The notes below the pieces were generated by a model. The model did no database searches. It was not told the DNA's origin and was given only the letters and a program-made list of their open reading frames with translations. Source: Phycisphaerae bacterium (GTDB lineage: Bacteria > Planctomycetota > Phycisphaerae > UBA1845 > JAFGLZ01). Taken from it: a stretch of 64,000 nt of DNA. Position 1 is the first letter of the stretch; each line of letters opens with the position of its first letter. This document shows positions 61,036 to 64,000 of the stretch, one piece after another. The translations under genes were made by a program, and so were the position numbers. The stretch covers positions 1 through 64,000 of the forward strand of contig JAFGLZ010000262.1 in assembly GCA_016927755.1 (NCBI GenBank), in the 5' to 3' direction.

Positions 61036-62460
61036 GTGCCACCTGAAATCCAACATCATTGTGGGTTATTCGGAATCTACGGCGACCCGGATGCCGTGGA
61101 GAAGACGTACTATGCGCTCTACGCCCAGCAGCATCGAGGCCAGGAGTCGGCGGGCATCTGCAGCAGCGACGGCCAGGAGATCGACCGGTACGTCGGCATG
61201 GGGCTGGTCACGGAGGTCTTCGATCGGCAGCGGCTCGAGCTGGTTCGCAACCCGATCGCCATCGGTCACGTCCGATATTCGACGACGGGCAGCAGCGCCC
61301 ACGTCAATATCCAGCCCTTGTTGGTAACGTACAGCCGCGGCCAGATGGCCATCGCCCACAACGGTAACCTGATCAACGCCAAGCTGCTCCGCGACTCGTA
61401 TGAGGATGCCGGGGCGATTTTCCAGACCACGTCGGACACCGAGGTCATCGTCCACCTGATGGCCAAGCCGGACCACATCAAGCACCACGACACGCTAGCC
61501 CACGTGCTGCGGCACCTGCAGGGGGCGTTCAGCCTGCTGTTTCTCTTTCCGGACCGGGTCGTCGCGGCCCGCGATCCGTACGGGGTGCGTCCACTAAGCT
61601 TGGGCATGACGGCCCAGGGCGCGCCGGTCGTGGCGAGCGAGACGTGCGCATTCGACATCATCGACGCCCAGTACGTCCGCGACGTCCAGCCCGGCGAGAT
61701 CGTCACATTGGATCGGAAAGGCATCAGCAGCCACTACTTCGTCGAGCCCAGCGAGTGCCGTCCGGGTCACTGCATCTTCGAGCACGTGTACTTCGCCGAC
61801 CCGGCCAGCTCGATCTTCAGCGAGAACGTCCACATCGTTCGGTCCGCGATGGGGCGGCAACTGGCGCGCGAGGCCCCCACCGACGCGGACGTGGTAATCC
61901 CCGTGCCCAACTGCGCCCGGTGCGCGTCGATGGGCTACGCCAAGCAGTCGACGGTCCCGCCCGGGAGGGGATTCACGACGAGTCACTATGCCGGGCGGAG
62001 CTTCATCATGCCGAGCCAGGGTCAGCGCGATCTGGCGGTCAAGATGAAGCTCAACGTGATCAAGGAGGCGGTTCGCGGCAAGCGTCTGGTCGTGATCGAG
62101 GATTCGGTCGTCCGCGGCACGACGACGCGGGGCAAGATGGGGGCGCTCCGGGCGGCGGGGGCGAAGGAGATCCATCTCCGCGTGGCCAGCCCGCCGATCC
62201 GGCACCCGTGCTTCTACGGCATCGACTTTCCGGACCCGAACGAGCTGGTCGCCAACCAGTGCGGCAGCGTCGAGGCCATTCGCGAATACCTCGAGGTCGA
62301 TTCCCTGCACTACCTCTCTCTCGAGGGGATGCTGAGTTGCGTCCGGTTCGCGCCCGACCACTACTGCACGGCGTGTTTCAGCGGTCACTACCCCATCAGC
62401 GTGGACGAGCCCGTCACCAAGTTCGCCCTCGAGCGACATCAATTGCGGATGTTCGAGTAG
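61036..62460 (+). CDS. purF: Amidophosphoribosyltransferase
   Basis: First step of purine synthesis: PRPP + glutamine to phosphoribosylamine. The catalytic N-terminal Cys is in HHCGLFGIYG after a short leader, so it is probably exposed by leader removal. The glutaminase domain continues with AQQHRGQESAGI, GHVRYSTTG and AHNGNLIN. The PRPP site is VVIEDSVVRGTTT. Cysteines in GHCIFEHVYFADP, HPCFYGIDFP and YCTACFSGHYP match the four ligands of the 4Fe-4S cluster found in Bacillus-type PurF. The usual PDSG at the phosphoribosyl domain reads PNCARCASMGYA here, an unusual change. The start is uncertain: GTG at 61036 with no good ribosome site. Confidence 0.93.
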   Translation: MPPEIQHHCGLFGIYGDPDAVEKTYYALYAQQHRGQESAGICSSDGQEIDRYVGMGLVTEVFDRQRLELVRNPIAIGHVRYSTTGSSAHVNIQPLLVTYSRGQMAIAHNGNLINAKLLRDSYEDAGAIFQTTSDTEVIVHLMAKPDHIKHHDTLAHVLRHLQGAFSLLFLFPDRVVAARDPYGVRPLSLGMTAQGAPVVASETCAFDIIDAQYVRDVQPGEIVTLDRKGISSHYFVEPSECRPGHCIFEHVYFADPASSIFSENVHIVRSAMGRQLAREAPTDADVVIPVPNCARCASMGYAKQSTVPPGRGFTTSHYAGRSFIMPSQGQRDLAVKMKLNVIKEAVRGKRLVVIEDSVVRGTTTRGKMGALRAAGAKEIHLRVASPPIRHPCFYGIDFPDPNELVANQCGSVEAIREYLEVDSLHYLSLEGMLSCVRFAPDHYCTACFSGHYPISVDEPVTKFALERHQLRMFE

Positions 62461-62512
62461 CCTGGACGGAGCCAAGCGTCCGTGGTCGCCCTTCGAGCGA
62501 TCTGCGCACACG

Positions 62513-63646
62513 TCAGATATTCTGCCCAGCGAGCATGGCGCCGGCCATGCGATCGGCCATCTGCTGGTTGGCGAAGATGAGCGGCAGTAGGAAGTGGAGG
62601 TCCGTGTTGGGCAAGCGCAGGTAGTCGGCCATGGCGGTGCGCCATCGGGCGTCGTATTCGCCTAGGACGTCCTGCGCGGTGGCGGAGGAGGCGGCGTCGG
62701 CGATGACGTCGGCGGCGATCGAGGCGGACCACATCCCGGGATAGATCCCCTCGTAGCTGATGGGCGTAACAAACCCCCCCGCGTCGCCGACGAGCAGCGA
62801 ACGCTTCCCGACGTGGGTCTCCATCTCGATGGCCGCGCCGGCGGGGGTGGGCAGCGTAGCGGGCTGGGCGGGCTCGATACCTTTCGGCAGGAGTCCGGCT
62901 CGAGCCGCGTCCTCGGCGAAGATCTCGAAGTACTCGCCGATTTCCCCGGCGCCGGCCTTGCCGGCAACGCCGATCGCCAGATGATCCGCCCGACGAAGGA
63001 GGTAGCCGATGCCCTGCTTGCCGATCAGGCCCAGGACGAAGGCCGTCTCGGTGCCGCGATCCTTGGACGGGCCGCCTCGTGATGCAGGCAACGTCGTATC
63101 CCATTGCGCCTGCCAGTGGGCGGGCTCGGACGAGACGGCCAGCCCCAGGTGGTCGGCGACGAGGGATCGCGCCCCGTCGGCGCCCACGAGAAATCGGGCG
63201 TTCAGATCGGTTTCGTCCGACAAGGTCAGGCGGACGCTCTCCTCCTGAACGTCCACTCCCGTGACGCGGCGTCCCAGCGTCAGGGTCGCGCCCGCCGTCG
63301 TGGCCGCGTCGAGCAGCGCGTTCTCGAGGACGCCTCGGTCTGACGCGAAGGCCAGCGACGCGCCGGGCCGGGCCGTGATCTGCTTGTCGAAGGTGGCGGA
63401 GTGGAAGGTGACGGAATCGATGTCACCGGCGAGCACCGCGTCCGCATCCACGCCGCAGGCGTCGAGGATTCCTCGGACCTCCGCGTTCACCCACACGCAC
63501 TGGCCTTGCGCGCGCGGACCGTCTCGGTAGTCGACGAGACCGACGGACAGTCCCTTCTTGGCGCAGAGGCAAGCCGCCGTCGCTCCGGCGGGGCCCGCTC
63601 CAACGATGATGACGTCATAGCCCGCGGCATCGCTGTCTACAGTCAT
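62513..63646 (-). CDS. Geranylgeranyl-reductase-like FAD oxidoreductase, 377 aa
   Basis: FAD-binding Rossmann motif at the N-terminus (DVIIVGAGPAGATAACLCAK), the second motif FLVGADGARSLVADHLGL, and the third GDAGGFVTPISYEGIYPGMW. These three mark the geranylgeranyl reductase family, which saturates isoprenoid chains or acts on related lipids. The C-terminal helices (LPLIFANQQMADRMAGAM) could dock at the membrane. It faces purF with a 52-nt gap. Substrate unknown. Confidence 0.87.
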   Translation of the reverse strand: MTVDSDAAGYDVIIVGAGPAGATAACLCAKKGLSVGLVDYRDGPRAQGQCVWVNAEVRGILDACGVDADAVLAGDIDSVTFHSATFDKQITARPGASLAFASDRGVLENALLDAATTAGATLTLGRRVTGVDVQEESVRLTLSDETDLNARFLVGADGARSLVADHLGLAVSSEPAHWQAQWDTTLPASRGGPSKDRGTETAFVLGLIGKQGIGYLLRRADHLAIGVAGKAGAGEIGEYFEIFAEDAARAGLLPKGIEPAQPATLPTPAGAAIEMETHVGKRSLLVGDAGGFVTPISYEGIYPGMWSASIAADVIADAASSATAQDVLGEYDARWRTAMADYLRLPNTDLHFLLPLIFANQQMADRMAGAMLAGQNI

Positions 63647-63741
63647 GTATTCTCGCTCACAGTCGGGTTCTCGTCATGGCGACACTCGCGGCCAACCGGC
63701 GTCGTCTCGCGCGGACGCCACGGGAGAGGATCGAGCCGCGG

Positions 63742-64000
63742 TCAGGGCTTGATGTTAAGCGACTTCCACAGGGCGGCCTCGGCCGCGCTGAATTTCTTGA
63801 ACGTGTCCTGCAGCTCGGATCGGATCACCTTGAGCTCCGGGTCATCGACGGGCACCTTGCCTTCGCGCGATTCGGTCAATCCTTCCAGCCTGGCGGTCGC
63901 ATCGTCGAGTCGCGTGGCCGCCTCGGCGAACGCGCGAGCGGCGTCGAAGATATTGAGTTCCTTGGTCTCGACGAGCGTCGGGCGATAGAGCAGCCGCCAG
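63742..64000 (-). CDS. C-terminal end of an unknown coiled-coil protein (cut by the window edge)
   Basis: About 86 codons are visible, ending EAALWKSLNIKP and a stop. The visible part is helical and charged (KELNIFDAARAFAEAATRLD; VDDPELKVIRSELQDTFKKF), suggesting a coiled coil or helical bundle. The frame is open to the window edge. I do not recognise the family. Confidence 0.6.
   Translation of the reverse strand, partial: WRLLYRPTLVETKELNIFDAARAFAEAATRLDDATARLEGLTESREGKVPVDDPELKVIRSELQDTFKKFSAAEAALWKSLNIKP

Overview
The window looks like part of a Planctomycetota chromosome. This is inferred from high GC, a CxxCGYxLRGL...CPECG zinc ribbon (25521-26042), many secreted or lipoprotein sugar-active enzymes, large multi-sensor hybrid kinases, and hairpin repeats of the kind seen between genes in planctomycete genomes. 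I see no rRNA, tRNA, CRISPR array, prophage, transposase or replication origin. Class or genus cannot be fixed from this sequence.

Layout. 1-12.6 kb, mostly plus strand: a broken ABC-transporter gene, a PEPCK/HPr-kinase-like protein, a lipoprotein serpin, an MttB-family methyltransferase, a ceramidase-like protein, a DUF4832-type secreted glycosidase-like protein and a heparinase II/III-like lyase, separated by hairpin repeats and a 33-bp tandem array. 12.6-20.9 kb, minus strand: three overlapping signalling genes, two of them hybrid histidine kinases with their own receiver and HPt domains and one GAF/PAS protein without a kinase. 21.5-26.0 kb, minus strand: a bacterioferritin-like protein, a membrane nucleotide-sugar dehydratase, a TPR-like secreted protein and a zinc-ribbon membrane protein. 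26.6-38.9 kb, plus strand: a Tat-exported isomerase-like protein, an SDR that lacks its catalytic Tyr, a second ceramidase-like protein, an HTH-ImmA/DUF4411 pair, serpin 2, a very large rhamnogalacturonan-lyase-like protein, and serpin 3 coupled to it by an ATGA overlap. 39.0-46.0 kb: a GH67/DUF4838-like lipoprotein with a malectin-like module, a radical SAM/SPASM protein, a two-repeat PsbP/DcrB-like protein and an FG-GAP lyase-like protein. 46.0-47.2 kb: a small island of lower GC with a winged-helix-like protein and a 46-aa gene between two terminators. 47.2-64 kb: an ARMT1/DUF89 phosphatase, a GT87 mannosyltransferase-like protein, an ADP-forming acyl-CoA synthetase followed by a CoA-transferase/GNAT fusion, an alpha/beta hydrolase, a TetR-RND efflux operon, purF, a geranylgeranyl-reductase-like flavoprotein and the end of an unknown coiled-coil gene.

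How it fits together. Much of the window is an export-oriented polysaccharide-degradation region (pectin, glycosaminoglycan and glucuronide-type substrates are inferred from family only). It is interleaved with three surface-anchored serpins that may protect exported enzymes from proteases. Of the three, only serpin 1 keeps a full inhibitory hinge.

The strongest unusual signals are: (i) hairpin repeat families whose copies differ by base-pair-preserving changes; (ii) the serpin trio with diverging reactive loops, one coupled to a lyase; (iii) an SDR pseudoenzyme; (iv) a self-contained two-kinase phosphorelay with no output protein; and (v) the 46-kb island with its small gene.
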